Positions 26,801 to 37,627 of a DNA stretch of 64,000 bases are shown one piece after another. The stretch comes from Tigriopus japonicus (lineage: Eukaryota; Arthropoda; Copepoda; Harpacticoida; Harpacticidae), in the NCBI GenBank assembly GCA_010645155.1, contig CM021319.1, positions 8,032,618 through 8,096,617 of the forward strand, written 5' to 3'. The stretch's first letter is position 1. Every line of letters starts with the position of its first letter. The position numbers and the translations under genes were made by a program. The notes below the pieces were generated by a model. It did not search any database, was not told where the DNA came from, and saw only the letters and a list, made by a program, of their open reading frames with translations.

Positions 26801-29800
26801 TTTGCGTTCGGTTTCCACTTCCCACGAGATAATTTGACCGCTATCCACTGGAATTTCCAATTTCTCATCCCTATCTCTCTCTCTCTACCTTGACTTAACT
26901 GGGAACGTCTAACAAAACCGTGTTGTGCGACAAGGTACTGGGAATTTCACGCCCTGCGAGTGTCAAAACAGGGTGAAATCTCTTACCTTGAACCCGGACA
27001 TTTGCCTTGGATTTTCCCAACATGTTGGATGCCGAGCATGAATAATTGCCAAAATCGTCCATTTCCAGCGATCGGATGAGCATGGTGAAGCGATTGCCCT
27101 TCTGTTGCATGTATCGTTTGCCATTGGTATCCAGGAGCATGGTGTCCTTGTACCAGAGGACATCAGCCACTGGTTCCGAGTAAACCAAACAAACGAGTTC
27201 CACCTGATAACCAACACCTCCATGAACCACAGGTCGTTCAGCCTTTACTTCGGGTTCATCTGAAAGAACAAAAGGAAATTTAGGGAAAAAATAAAATTTG
27301 ATTTGGTGCATCTTATTCTAAGTTAAGGGAGTTATGAAGTAAGGTGTGGATGGTATATTGGCGCTAAAAATACTCTTTCCAACAAATAAATTAACAGTTA
27401 GTGGAAGCATACCGTATTCGAGCATACTCTGGTTTTAAGAACGTCATTGGTAATTTGAACTTTAAGAAAAAAATGGTCTTTAAACATCTGAGACAAACTG
27501 ACTTTCTCTGACTTTATTGGTGAATATTGTGACCTACTCTAGACCCAAAAAGGTCACCCAGTTGCTAATTTCTCAGAAAACACTACCCAAGCATGAAATA
27601 AAATCATTTTAGTCAATTAAACACACACACGAGGCCTTGACAAACCTGACTTTTTTTTACATCTAGAGTCTTAGAAGTCCATAACGTCCCCTGATCTGGA
27701 GCACAAAATGGATCCAAAATCTCAATTATATGATAAATTCATAACGGTTACATTGCATGACCGGAGGTTCAGGAACAAAAAAGAGTCTGAATTTGGCCAG
27801 ATTTTCTACGACATGCATGACAAAAGTACTACGTACTTGAGGCCCTCCCAAAGCAATTTTTGGGGCTGTGCACTATGTTAGTGGTTAGTTATTGGGCATC
27901 TTGAGGGCAAGGAATGCACTTTTGTCCCCGGTTGAAAAATATCCATCATTTCTGGTGTGCATGCAATTTTTCAAAAACCACCACCGCTTTTCCGCTCCTA
28001 TTTACCCTTTCTCGTTGAGCATGCGCATGAACAGGTAGTAGTGTGTATTGTAGTACCCTACGCAGCTTTGTTGTAAAGCGGTGAGCATTCTTGCGGTCTT
28101 TATTGGTGAGTGTGAGAGAGTTCGAAAACATTTCACTGGCAGAGCTGGTTAATGCATTCAAGACTTTATGGAATTGGTGGGTAAATCAACTTTCGCTAAT
28201 ACGAACCCCTAGATTCTTGAGATTCCTTAGTTTTGTCCCCAAAAAGGTCCCATGCCAAGATATTCGATTTCAGCGGCCTGTTTGATTCTTAAGTGACCAA
28301 CATGCTCTAGATATCCAGTCCACATATCTCTCAGAGACAATAGAACGGGGGATATGAATCATTGGCCAAAGTATTTGATGCACAATGAATCTTACTCCAA
28401 CTTCCTATTAAGGCCAATGGAATTCGCTCAACTCTGGTTTTTCTCCGATGTGAGTTATGCCCTTTGGTATGGCCAAGATTGCATTTACTCACCAACCACG
28501 ATGCAATCATTCCAAAGTCCCGACTCTACCTAATGTCAAAGCTCCGCCAATTCCATTCAATTTATGGCGCCTCAATCACAATGGCGTGTTAATCGCTTCT
28601 AAATGACTTGACCCCAACTTACATAAAACTTGCAGGTGAATCTCTTGTGTGGCATCTTGGCCGACTCCATTGGAGGCATGGCATTTGTAAACGCCCGCGT
28701 GATGACGCGTCACATCGGCCAAAATCAGCGTTGACCCCGAACTCGTGATATCGCTCTTGGGCATCTGATCGTGGGATTTGGACCACGACAACTGAGGCTG
28801 AGGATGGCCTCGGGCCTCACAACTCAGAGACACGGTGGTGCCGCTCTTCACCACGATCTGCCCATTACTCGGCTCTGTAGTGATTGTGGGTGGAACTGGA
28901 AAAGGAAAAGAAGGGATTAGTTCAGAGACCAAGGCATGAAATGACCCTGTTTGTGAATGTGGTTTGGCTCTGTGGTATTCATGATTCATGATCATGAGAT
29001 CGCGGTGTCCAAGAAATGCAATGGGCAAAATGTCACTCTCCAAGTAACTTGGTGGGAAATGCAAATTCTTCCTCGAAAAACAAAGGCCAAGGTGCACCAA
29101 CACCTTGGCGGGCGTCATTTTCCGCGAGTGAATGATTGATTTATTCCTTTGAGGTGGTGAGCAAACCAAGAAACCTTCTGCTTCTTCCACTGACGAATTT
29201 TGTCGAAATATAAACCCTGGTTGGGTTTTGCACGAGGAAGCTTATTATTTATGGCCACACGCCTTGATTACGCTTTATTACGGGGATTTGGCAATGTTCA
29301 GATTTTCTCACAGAACCCTCGTCCAGTTTTGAGTGTTCAAACTAAAGCCACGCCATTCCAATCGAGAACCTTCAATTGAAACCCGCGTTTCGTTTTAAAG
29401 AGTTATTTTGTTGTAAAACCATTTCCAAATAAAATTGGGCTCTCAAAGAAATCTATACCCAATGAGTGCTCGGCCTAGCTAGCTATATAAGTCACGGCTA
29501 AATTATGGGACACTATACCATAAGGTGACATGAAAACAAAGCCGAGCTTAGCTATCAAGTATCAGAATGTCTGGTGGGGTCGAATCTGTGTCATGAACGA
29601 ACATCCTCATCAGAGGGTTGAGAAGACCCACCGCCACTCAGACTCTTCCAGCATCGTCATCATCATCGTCATTATTATCCAACAGCCTATGTTGTCTCAT
29701 TCATGGGGAGAGTGTGTGTGCTTTTACGGCATTCAATTGTTATTCTCGGCCTTTGACTGGTCATGATCATAAAGCGCCTTTCGGGCACCCCAAGATTGAG

Positions 29801-32800
29801 GGCGAGATCAGCAGTTCAGGTTTCATAAACTAGCCAAACACTCAAAGTTATGAAAACTCGGAAGACGAGACCACCTGTAGGTTATTCCACACAGGATCGG
29901 AGTTTCAATAAGGATTGTAGAGCTTTTGGGGTATTAAAATAACCTCTTGAGGGCAACAGAGTCTCGCCGATATTTGGTAATTCTACAAAATCTACAAAAC
30001 TCTGGAAGCGGGAATTTCACCTTGACAAATGGTTTTGGGGATCAGTTCTGTCCGGATTAGATTGAACCGGCTTTGATTGGATATGAGAGAGAAAGAGAGG
30101 GAGAGAGAGAGAGTAGATGGAGACGGGTGGGTAATGATGCTTGGGAAAGTTGTAATTAGTCGGGCAAATTTAGGTAAACTTTTGTTCTCCACTCTTCTCT
30201 CTAGGTGACTATGTCTTCAGTCTCCACCCTGGGAAATTGGATATGATCAGCCATAATCAAGAGTGTTTTTATTGCCATTAAGATCCTCCCAAGCCCCCCA
30301 ATTTGGACTGGCGGAGATTACGAGCGATTAGACCATCTTTTGGTAATCCGGGTCATATTTTGGAGTTTTTGAGAAATTGTCACCTTATCGTTTCCCCAAG
30401 AGAGACACAGATAAACAGATGACAAGGATAAATCGGAGGACTACGAAATAGGGAGAGGATCGATTGTAGAAGCTACTACATACACGTACCGGTATAGTAG
30501 GTAGGGTTGGGTTTTTCTCGATGGACGAACGACGAAGTGTCACCACTCAGTTTTAATCGCTTTATTGGACTGCTCCTGATGTTTCAGAGTCTTTTACTCT
30601 TCTCTTGAAAGAGTGTCACTCTCTTTCTTTCTTATCAGCTAGTATTTCAGGGCCCCAATGCTTTTAAAAGTCCCTCACTCTTGTAATAAAAAGATAAGAT
30701 TTTCTTCATAATTTACTGTTGTAAAATTTTTCGAAGTGAGCCGTTGGTGTCCAACAAAAACACAACCATGACATTTGACTAAAATAGATTTGAATAGGCC
30801 CGGAATTCCACGGTTTTTATGGTGATGGAACCTTAAAGAGATGTCTCGATCAGAGTAGAACGATTCTCGCTCGTGGAAATGCCCAATTATTTCTTGGACT
30901 TATCCGTGGATCACCGTCTCTCACATTGCAATAATCCTGTGTTCCAAATGACCCGGGATTACTGTAGTTTTTGGACCACCATCCCATGAAGGATTGCCCT
31001 CATTTAGTTGGTAATGGCCAAATTTTGGGGTTGGAGAAAACCAGAATTCCCTTTTGCTCCCCTTGGTTCTCCTCCCTAACCAAAAATGGTTCTAGCATAT
31101 TTGAACCCGTCACATAATTTCATAAAGAGCTTCATGGTCGTTTTTTTGGCCACGTAGGTTCTCATTTTATTTATGGTCTCAAAGTGAACTAATGGGGTGG
31201 TGTTTGGACTGGTTGGTGGTACTTGTTAGGGGTTTGGAGACTAATGGCGTGAAAGCATGACTTTCCGGGAAAAAAATACCATGAAGCTTGTGAAGGCGAA
31301 GTTCATTTGCCTCATTGCCCGGCATTTAACCAGGTTTTTGGCACAATAATTCATAACTCTTCTCTTCAGAAGGGAAAGGGCATTGGAAAAAGCCACTTGA
31401 TTTGAGACTAACATGAGCTTTGAGTCATTAAACCAAGGACAATAACATAGTCCCCCCTTTCTGGGACATTTCATGCCATTTGAGCCGTATTTTTCCTGCC
31501 TTCTTGAAACTAACTGATTTATGACTCACCTAAGATTTCCACGGAATGAACGATGGCTGTGGGTTGCTCCTCGTCGGTCTCCAGTTCACAGACATACTCT
31601 CCCGAGTCCTCTCGCTCAATGTCCTTGATCTGGAGATTGGTCCCTTGGAGGTTGAATCGGTCGTCCCTTCGGACTTGAAGACCTCCGGCTGTGAGAACGC
31701 GAGTGCCTTTCTTCCACAGAAGAATCATGGGACCGAGATCCCGAACCTGACAAGGTAATACCAGCGTCTCCCCAATTTGAACCCGAAACACTTCCCCATC
31801 CGTGATGATGGTAGGTTCACTTTGGGAAAACGAATTCGAGGAGGAGCCCCGAGAGGCGGGTTCACTATACGCGATGAACTGTTGAGGCAAACCTGGAATA
31901 GAGACATCATTAGATTAGGACGTCGATTCCGCCGCTTCCTCAAGCTGCTGCAATCGCATTACGTTGCTAAATTGGATGATATCTTGATCTGTTGCTTCAA
32001 GCCTCGTCGATCCAGCTGTCACTCGGCACAAAACACGGCGACAGTCCTCAAAGCAATTAAACAAATTGCCGCTACTCGGGACTTAACGTCTCCAAGTACT
32101 ACTTTCTCATTTCCTGAAGAGCCCAAGTTGTCTGTACAGAGTTTGAGAGGGAAAAGGAACGAACCCAAGAAGGGTGTTGATGGCCCGTGCCTTTGATTCA
32201 ATTAACACTAACTTGGTTAACGACCTATCTGCAGTGCATGCCAAGTCTTTGGACTAACCCCAGTCCTCCCCCTAACCAACCCCACCCCTAGGGCGTCGGT
32301 TTTCTGGCCAGAACAAACGACTGAATACGAAATATCGAGGAGTACCCTACCTAGTTGTCGCACACGGGAGCTCGAGTGGTAAGTAAGTAAGATTGGCCCC
32401 TCATTGAAAAATAACGGGCATGTCGTGGATTTTCGCAGAGGTCTTGAATATTCATGAGAAATTTGCCGCCTCAACCTCCCCTAAGTACTACTGTATAGAA
32501 GAGTGTACGAGTCTTAAATAAGTAGTGCAGCTGGATGGTTGTTGTTTCGTTGTCCTGAGAGACCAAGGAGTTCTCCATCTTCGAATTACTGCAGGACTTA
32601 CAGTACTTGCCAGGCGAGATTCGACCAGTTCGAAGTTCAAAGAAGGCCTTTTGCCTTGGCTCTTATTTTTTGGAACGAGTATTGTCCTCGCCGTCTTGTT
32701 ATTGTTCTTCGGGAGTTTTAACTCTTGAGGGACTTGAGAGAATGAAACTTGAAACTAGGGGGAAAGAGACCGAGCCAAAGCAAGCCACTTGGAGCCAAAG

Positions 32801-35800
32801 AGGCCAGTTCAAATTTACTTCCTGTTAGTGAAGACGACTGACTCTCTCTTGGTCGTGGAAAACTTCGGTTCCACTGGGAACAGATTCTTTTTATTATTCG
32901 ATTATTCATCAAGCTTTGACATGCAAAAAGATATTTGGCGGCCTTCCGCACGAAAATATCGATTTAACCCTTTCCCGCTCAGTCTCATCAGTGGGATGTT
33001 GGGATATTTTAGAGGAGGAAAAAAAGAGCAGGAGATTTTCATCGCGAGATACCATCATTTATCTTCGTGGTTGGTTCTTTCCATCTCATTTCTTTTCGCA
33101 TGTTTCTCGGCCTTTTATGCAGTCTCCGTGTTCATTTACTTTCTAAGGGTTTGTTTAATGGGGTGTCAGGTTGTTTTTTCCAATAATCATTATCGTAACA
33201 TTTAAAGAGTGTTTTTGATTCATGCCCAAGATTGCCGGCAAGGAGAGACCCCAAACCAGCAATCATGGACTATGCTCAAGATCAAAGGCTTCATATGCCT
33301 CCCTGTCCATCGCATCTAATATCTCAACTCGCTATTGATGGCAGACTCTCTCTCTCTCTCTCTTTCTCCTATCTTGTGCATCAGCATCGAATGTGGAGGC
33401 ATCAGATGCAAGCAGCTCGGGAACATCTTTCAGGAGATTTCCCTCCTCATGAAGCAGCAGGAACCAACGGCACTCTATATTGCCACTCGCTCTGCTAGTA
33501 AGTAGGCACAGACCAGGGTTGGCAATATGTGTGACGATGCAATTTGTATGCAAGTTGCTCAGCTTTGTTTAAGACAAAGCATACAAAAGAAATGACCGTA
33601 GGAGGCATGACATAAATTTTTGCCTATCTCTTCAGAAGATGAAGACGACGACGAGAAGTTCAACAATAACAACAAGGAGGACTCTGTGGAATAAGTGGCT
33701 TGTCCGATGAGATTGGCCCTTGTACACAGTCATGTTCATAGCAGCAGGATCCCTCCGAGTTTGTCCGTTCGTCCGTACTAAGAACTAATAACTAAGCTTG
33801 AGAAGGAAGGAGTAGTCCTTCTTCAATTTGCCTCCCCGTCACTCGACGACGTGCCTTCTTTTCGCCATTAGAGAGACTGGAGAACACATAAATATGAGAA
33901 GATAAACCCGCTTTTGCCCGCCAGAAACGATCTTCTCAACTTTGATCAAACAGATAGACCTCCATAAGTTATTGCTGTCAGCACACAACAACGACGTGCA
34001 GTAGTGGTCTAGTGGTAGACTTCCACCAACTGTCCACGAAGCATTGTGACGGTTCTGACTTATGTAGTACCGTATGTCTGCTTGTGTGTATTGGGCTAAA
34101 AGCGGAGGCGTCCAAGGATCGAGATTTTCATCATCTCGTCGTGTCCAAAAGCCCTATCCTAAAGAGTACAGCGAAAAGGTAGATCTTGAGAACGATCCCA
34201 TGATGGGAGGGTGGGTTTCTCCCATGTTTTGTTGCAATAAACCCGAACAACGCTTATTGACGTCAAGTCGATGTGGGTCGTTGGACTTGATGAGAAAGAG
34301 CTCACACCCTTTGATGACAACACATCCAACCCTTTATTCGCCAACGTCTCTCGTTTGGATGCACTCAGATGCTTTCGACGTCAACAACAATTGACATGAG
34401 GGACCACTGACATGCTTCTTGATTCCTTACACTCGCTTCTTCTGGTGAGTGAGCAACTTCAATGCCAACTCGTGTTGTTAGAACTATTCTATGAGAATAA
34501 TGAAGTGTCATCGGGTTAAACACATTTTGTGGAAGTTGTTCCTGCAAGACGGAGAACGCGAGAAAAAAGTTCGTCTTTTGTGGCTGAGCGTGAGTGAGAA
34601 TGGATGAGAATATGTGCCATTGATTGATTGATTCTCATTATCCCTGTCGCTCTTGCTCTCTGCCAGTCTTCCCAGAGTTACTAAATAGTACATCGTTCAA
34701 GCTCGTTGAACAGGGTGTTATGAAATGCAGGTACAGCAATTTGGGCCTCGTTTCTCTGAGCTTATTTACTAAATGCAGCATTCTACCCAAGGCCTGAATG
34801 CCCACACTGTTACTTAGGCAAAAGCCTTCAGACCGATTTACCAGCTAACCAAAAGACGAATGAGGTAAAGTCGGGGAAGAAACCTTACGTACTCGTCTTC
34901 TTCGTAATCTCTTTGGAACGAGGTGGAACCTTGTGGTGCATTTCCACCCAGATCTGTCACACAGGACATACCTAGCAACTTTCAGTTGGAAAACTTCTCC
35001 ATTTCCAACACACTAGTGGAAATAGCTCTTTTTTCTTTCCCTCGAAGAGCGCACGTGTTCTCTTGAAATGTCTAGGAAGGCCAGTCAAAATGGCCCATCA
35101 TTGGCCTTGAAGACTACCGAGCTGTCCGTTGAAGAGTGGGGAAGAAGTCATATAAGAAAAGTTTAGCTGATATTAGACCTTTCAAATGAGCTTTGATCAT
35201 TTCAACGATCGCCGTGGGAAACAGAGAGGAGAAATGAGGATAAAACGCGAGAGTAAAGATTCCTTGAACTGAACTAATTCAAAAAAGCTCATTCAGGTTT
35301 GTAAATGATTGGATGATGACATCGCAGTACCAATGCATCTCTGAGAACGACACACCAATTGAGATTCCCATTGGATACAAGCAGGCTAAACCTGACAATG
35401 AACAGATATTTTTGATCTAATTTGAAAAGGTCCTTTTTCAAAACAAAAACTTTCCCAAAATATTTCGTTTGTAGTTTAATAGAAGTAGTTGATTTCGACT
35501 CACTGAGAATGACATTGCTTGTTTCATGAAAAGTTGAGACATGTTGTAAGTGCATCCCTAAATTGTTGCTACTGTCGTTGTTGGAAACGTCACCGAGGAA
35601 AATGAGTCTTGAAGGAAGATCCCAAAGTGAGATTATTTTGCATCCGCGATCGATCCAAAGTGCACCCAAATCTCTTGGAAATGTCAGAGTACAAACAACT
35701 TGGAGACAATTTTCTTGCCTTTGCATCCCCGCTTCTGTTGGGTGGTGGAAAACATCTTAGGCTCTCAATCTCAGTACAAGTGCATTTGAAATAGGACATA

Positions 35801-36043
35801 TGAAGAGATAGTAAGTAACTAATCAACGCCATCTCAAACTGGAACATGGAATGGCCCTAAAAGCTTTTATTCTTGTTCCAAAATGGGGGTCCAATATTGA
35901 CACATAGAAATGAAGGGAAAGGTGAATAATGAAGCTGTTCTTCAACAAATATGTCACAACGAGAGGGTCTCGCCTACGAATACGTCTGGAGATGGAGAAA
36001 GAGAGACAGAAAAGAAAACAGAGGTGTCATTCAAGTCAACGCT

Positions 36044-36080
<37 letters not shown>

Positions 36081-37573
36081 TCTCCAGCTACAACAACTTC
36101 CCTCATTTGGTCCAATTTGGTGGCAAACTAAGGCCGGTGCACCGGTGCAACGCTATGCGGCGAGTACTATGTACAGTATTTGGTATCTCAAATTGACAGC
36201 CGACTCGTTTTCAAGTGCACAGTCAGTCCGTGTATCCGGTTTGTTGTTACGGTTCACCTCAAAAAACAACCCCCTTTTCCCCTACACTGATAAATACATT
36301 CATAAGCTGTACACTAGTGGAAGAAGTTTGTCGATTGATTGAGTCCGTTCGTCGGGTTTCTACTTGATACCAGGCATGAAAGCCCACGTGATTTTGGGAA
36401 ACTTTGGTTTTGGAACGACCTTTGCGGTTGAGAATCTGGGAAAACCATTAATCCTTTCCTCAATTTCAAAGCAACCAAATGCTTCTTTACAACACGATCA
36501 ACATTATGGTGCCTTCAAATGGAAGTACAAAACTAGAAGCGCTTGAAATCTCGGAGGAAAATGAGAAAATCAAGAACCCAAGCGCGATTTCTCGAGGGAT
36601 TTCCGCTTCTGTGATTCATCCGACAAAGTGGATTGAAATCAGAGAAGAGGCACCTACTGACAACCGCGTCTCTCGTGTTAATTTCCACAGTTGAGAATTT
36701 GAGCTTAGACAAGTGGAGCTTCTCTTCCAATGGGCCTCTAATCCAACCAATACAAGTTGGATGCGAATATCCAAAGAGGCCGAGGAAAGAGGATTTGGGT
36801 GAGAAAAGCCGGTATTTGATTGGAAATTCAGAAGTCATTCCAATCCGAGTCTCTATAAGTACCGTCGTCTAGAAGAACGAACGAGCGAGCATGAAATTGG
36901 AGCCCTCGAAGAAAGAGCAAGCCAGCTTCTTGGGATTACATAATTCGGGGAGGGATTAGTGCAATCGCCGAAAATCCTTCGAAACGGATTAGCCGCGATT
37001 GAATTCCTTTAAGTGTCGCGTCCAGTTGACGGGGAAACAAAAAAAAAGCTTCGGCCTTGAAAATTTGGAACATGCCTGTCGAGATAAGTGGGACATGTCC
37101 CTCAGCTAGTCAGCATTCTGCTCACGTTGGACCATTCACATTCCGTCAGGAAACATGGAACAGGATACTAACTAGTGCGTTGAGGTACACTGGTGAACCT
37201 CTTATACAGGACACACTACGAGCCACATTTCTGGGTTATGTCGAGTTTTGCACCAACATGACTCGAACATTCATAACCAGAACCAACCCACAAAAAACAC
37301 TTGGGCCAAAAACCTGGAGAGAGCAAATCTTTGGTTTCTGTTGTGAGGGAATTTACACAACGATTTGTCTTTCAAAGTTCATACCAAACTGAGCTAGCAG
37401 TCAGCCAACAAGCCAAGCAACGAAAACTTTGCAATCGCAATAAAAGGCTGGCACCTTTTTTCCTATTTCTCATCATATTTCATGGCTGAAACATTGAACC
37501 CGTCAAGCTTACCTTGGCAAATTTGAAAGAACACGAGGAAGATAAACGATTTGAAATCCATTTTAAGTTTCAT
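20691..37573 (-). CDS. Klingon/lachesin-like cell-adhesion protein, 3 Ig + FNIII, seven coding exons
   Basis: The joined coding segments are 37573-37513, 31892-31530, 28895-28623, 27259-26987, 24716-24589, 24250-24049 and 20851-20691, 1461 nt in all, giving 486 residues and TAA. All introns are GT-AG and all junctions keep frame (phase 1 except intron 5, phase 0). The domains are a signal peptide (about 1-20), a Ser-rich linker (30-46), Ig1 (about 48-141, Cys68/Trp80/Cys122), Ig2 (143-232, Cys167/Trp179/Cys213), Ig3 (234-323, Cys256/Trp268/Cys307), FNIII (about 326-431) and a hydrophobic tail (465-480). The inter-domain strings VEILVPPTI and QVLYEPEV are typical of the lachesin/klingon family. 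The Ig-Ig-Ig-FNIII order with a C-terminal anchor is that of Drosophila Klingon and close paralogues. The expected role is neuronal surface adhesion. Orthology among these paralogues cannot be settled by eye, so no symbol is given. One N-glycosylation sequon (Asn304-Tyr-Ser) lies in Ig3. Confidence 0.9.
20852..24048 (-). other. Intron 6 (3.2 kb)
   Basis: It separates the FNIII domain from the anchor exon. Apart from one ATG-started minus-strand frame with a signal-peptide-like start (22528-22229, listed separately), it shows only simple repeats such as GATA at about 23375 and a TACC/TACG run at about 22142. Confidence 0.65.
22229..22528 (-). CDS. Small ORF with signal-peptide-like start, inside intron 6
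   Basis: It starts at a true ATG and runs 99 codons. The first residues MVLVLITALCPASFFASS are hydrophobic and end in small residues, as in a secretory signal, and the remainder has several Cys and is polar. I recognise no family. It lies on the same strand as the host gene inside its last intron. No TATA element or poly(A) signal obviously belongs to it. A frame of this length arises by chance in 64 kb, so this is a candidate only. Confidence 0.15.
   Translation of the reverse strand: MVLVLITALCPASFFASSNYLVSCPSEQATNPTTKHPRSTYCMSGYPLHDAPEQVKSNLFENAFTTNSCYKSDGWLVEELEASRKMTPRAGRREILFHL
24049..24250 (-). CDS. Coding exon 6: second half of fibronectin type III domain
   Basis: The acceptor is gtttctctctag before 24250 and the donor is GGCTATG|GTAAGT. 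The exon supplies the rest of the FNIII fold: a strand with SYILENLIPNSMYEAQIQAK (the L-x-P-x-x-x-Y-x-x-x-V/I motif with Tyr407), then NKFGWSGVSDKFQFFT, the usual N-x-x-G-x-S-x-x-S ending. It closes in phase 1 with one base of an Asp codon completed by exon 7. Confidence 0.9.
24589..24716 (-). CDS. Coding exon 5: first half of fibronectin type III domain
   Basis: The acceptor is ttcttccttgcag before 24716 and the donor is CTACCT|GTAAGT. The split Gly codon joins exon 4 in phase. The exon opens with PNTPIFNSR, then SYKLSWITESYTMIEEYRLLYRKLP, which holds the conserved FNIII strand B Trp (347) and the Y-x-L-x-Y-R pattern of strand C. It ends in phase 0, so the FNIII domain is split by a 338-nt intron, the shortest in the gene. 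Confidence 0.88.
24717..26986 (-). other. Intron 4 (2.3 kb)
   Basis: It separates Ig3 from FNIII. It holds a (GGTT)n array at 26438-26468 and no visible exon. Introns 3 (27260-28622) and 5 (24251-24588) likewise hold nothing I can support. Confidence 0.65.
26438..26468. repeat. (GGTT)n simple repeat in intron 4
   Basis: Nearly eight GGTT units without interruption. Confidence 0.85.
26987..27259 (-). CDS. Coding exon 4: Ig domain 3
   Basis: The acceptor is gttctttcag before 27259 and the donor is TTCAAG|GTAAGA. The codon split with exon 3 gives Tyr233, so the junction reads QVLYEPEV, the usual Ig2-Ig3 linker of lachesin/klingon proteins. The domain shows VELVCLVYSEP, VLWYKD (Trp268), the strand FTMLIRSLEMDDFGNYSC and the closing SASNMLGKSKANVRV. 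Asn304-Tyr-Ser is a possible N-glycosylation site beside the second Cys. It is 273 nt long with phase 1 at both ends, the same size as exon 3. Confidence 0.93.
28623..28895 (-). CDS. Coding exon 3: Ig domain 2
   Basis: The acceptor is ttttccttttccag before 28895 and the donor is TTTAT|GTAAGT. Joined to exon 2 it reads VEILVPPTI, the family's usual Ig1-Ig2 linker. The domain has VSLSCEARG, a HPQPQLSW core with Trp179, a hydrophobic strand STLILADV and VYKC with Cys213. The position that is normally Asp in the DxGxYxC tyrosine corner is His here (HAGVYKC). At 273 nt with phase 1 at both ends, it is one Ig domain per exon, typical of the family. Confidence 0.93.
28896..31529 (-). other. Intron 2 (2.6 kb)
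   Basis: It separates Ig1 and Ig2 and holds a GA-rich tract at 30084-30114. I see no coding exon or RNA gene in it. The TATATAAG at about 29483 has no supporting context. Confidence 0.65.
30084..30114. repeat. GA-rich simple repeat in intron 2
   Basis: Interrupted GA units (GAGAGAAAGAGAGGG then GA). Confidence 0.7.
31530..31892 (-). CDS. Coding exon 2: linker and Ig domain 1
   Basis: The acceptor reads tctctattccag before 31892 and the donor is CTTAG|GTGAGT. The exon opens with a Ser/Gln-rich linker of about 25 residues. The Ig domain that follows has LPCQV (first Cys), ILLWKK (core Trp) and EDSGEYVC (tyrosine-corner Asp and second Cys). The stretch WKKGTRVLTAGGLQVRRDDRF is close to the first Ig domain of Klingon-like proteins, where a Trp-Arg/Lys-x-Gly strand is followed by a V-L-T-A motif and a DxRF motif. 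It ends in phase 1, so a valine codon is split with exon 3. Confidence 0.93.
33346..33362. repeat. (CT)n simple repeat in intron 1
   Basis: Eight to nine CT units followed by TTTCTCC. Confidence 0.7.
34005..34061 (+). pseudogene. tRNA-like remnant in intron 1
   Basis: TGGTCTAGTGG (34005-34015) is an excellent A box of the Glu/Asp/Gly type. A degenerate B box, GGTTCTGACTT, sits 46 bases further at 34051-34061, normal class I spacing. The T arm has lost its pairing, so this reads as a tRNA-derived remnant. Confidence 0.38.
36044..36149. repeat. (AAC)n array and nearby tandem CCGGTGCA duplication
   Basis: About 12 AAC units span 36044-36080. At 36134-36149 the octamer CCGGTGCA occurs twice in tandem, creating the palindrome CCGGTGCACCGG. 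Both lie in intron 1. Confidence 0.75.
37513..37573 (-). CDS. Coding exon 1: signal peptide
   Basis: The exon encodes MKLKMDFKSFIFLVFFQICQ plus the first base of a Gly codon: a short Lys-containing N-region, a hydrophobic core and a polar end, as in a secretory signal peptide. Two in-frame ATGs exist (37573 and 37561). The upstream one is chosen because it adds the basic N-region, but either would work. The donor is G|GTAAGC (intron bases 37512-37507). The split codon G|GT joins exactly in phase to exon 2. An in-frame match of signal peptide, donor and phase across a 5.6-kb intron is the main support, because the segment is too short to stand out alone. Confidence 0.82.
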
Positions 37574-37627
37574 ATCAAAGTCTCTGCTTCTAGATAGACG
37601 AATTTTCTAGCTTTTTATTCAAATTCA
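37574..37627 (-). other. 5' UTR part of exon 1, possibly starting at an acceptor
   Basis: Just upstream of the start codon the minus strand reads ccagtgttgttttccag, a good pyrimidine-rich acceptor ending at 37628. If used, the first coding exon is 37627-37513 and at least one non-coding exon lies further upstream, beyond 37.7 kb. I could not locate that exon or the promoter. Confidence 0.35.

Larger units (their letters stand above)
31893..37512 (-). other. Intron 1 (5.6 kb)
   Basis: This is the longest intron, between the signal-peptide and Ig1 exons. It contains a tRNA-like remnant (34005-34061), an (AAC)n array with an adjacent 8-bp tandem duplication (36044-36149), a CT run (33346-33362) and an open plus-strand frame of 138 codons (32789-33205) that I regard as chance. 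I see no further exon in it. A long first intron often holds enhancers, but nothing here shows that directly. Confidence 0.7.

Noticed and set aside
29470..29500. TATATAAG, a TATA-box-like sequence
   Set aside because: It lies in intron 2 and no supported coding start follows it on the plus strand.
31777..32196. 139-codon plus-strand frame across the Ig1 exon
   Set aside because: It is the antisense shadow of coding exon 2 extended into intron 1.
32789..33205. 138-codon plus-strand frame in intron 1
   Set aside because: No motif and no splice or promoter context, low-complexity Phe/Ser runs, and it overlaps other open frames; most likely chance.
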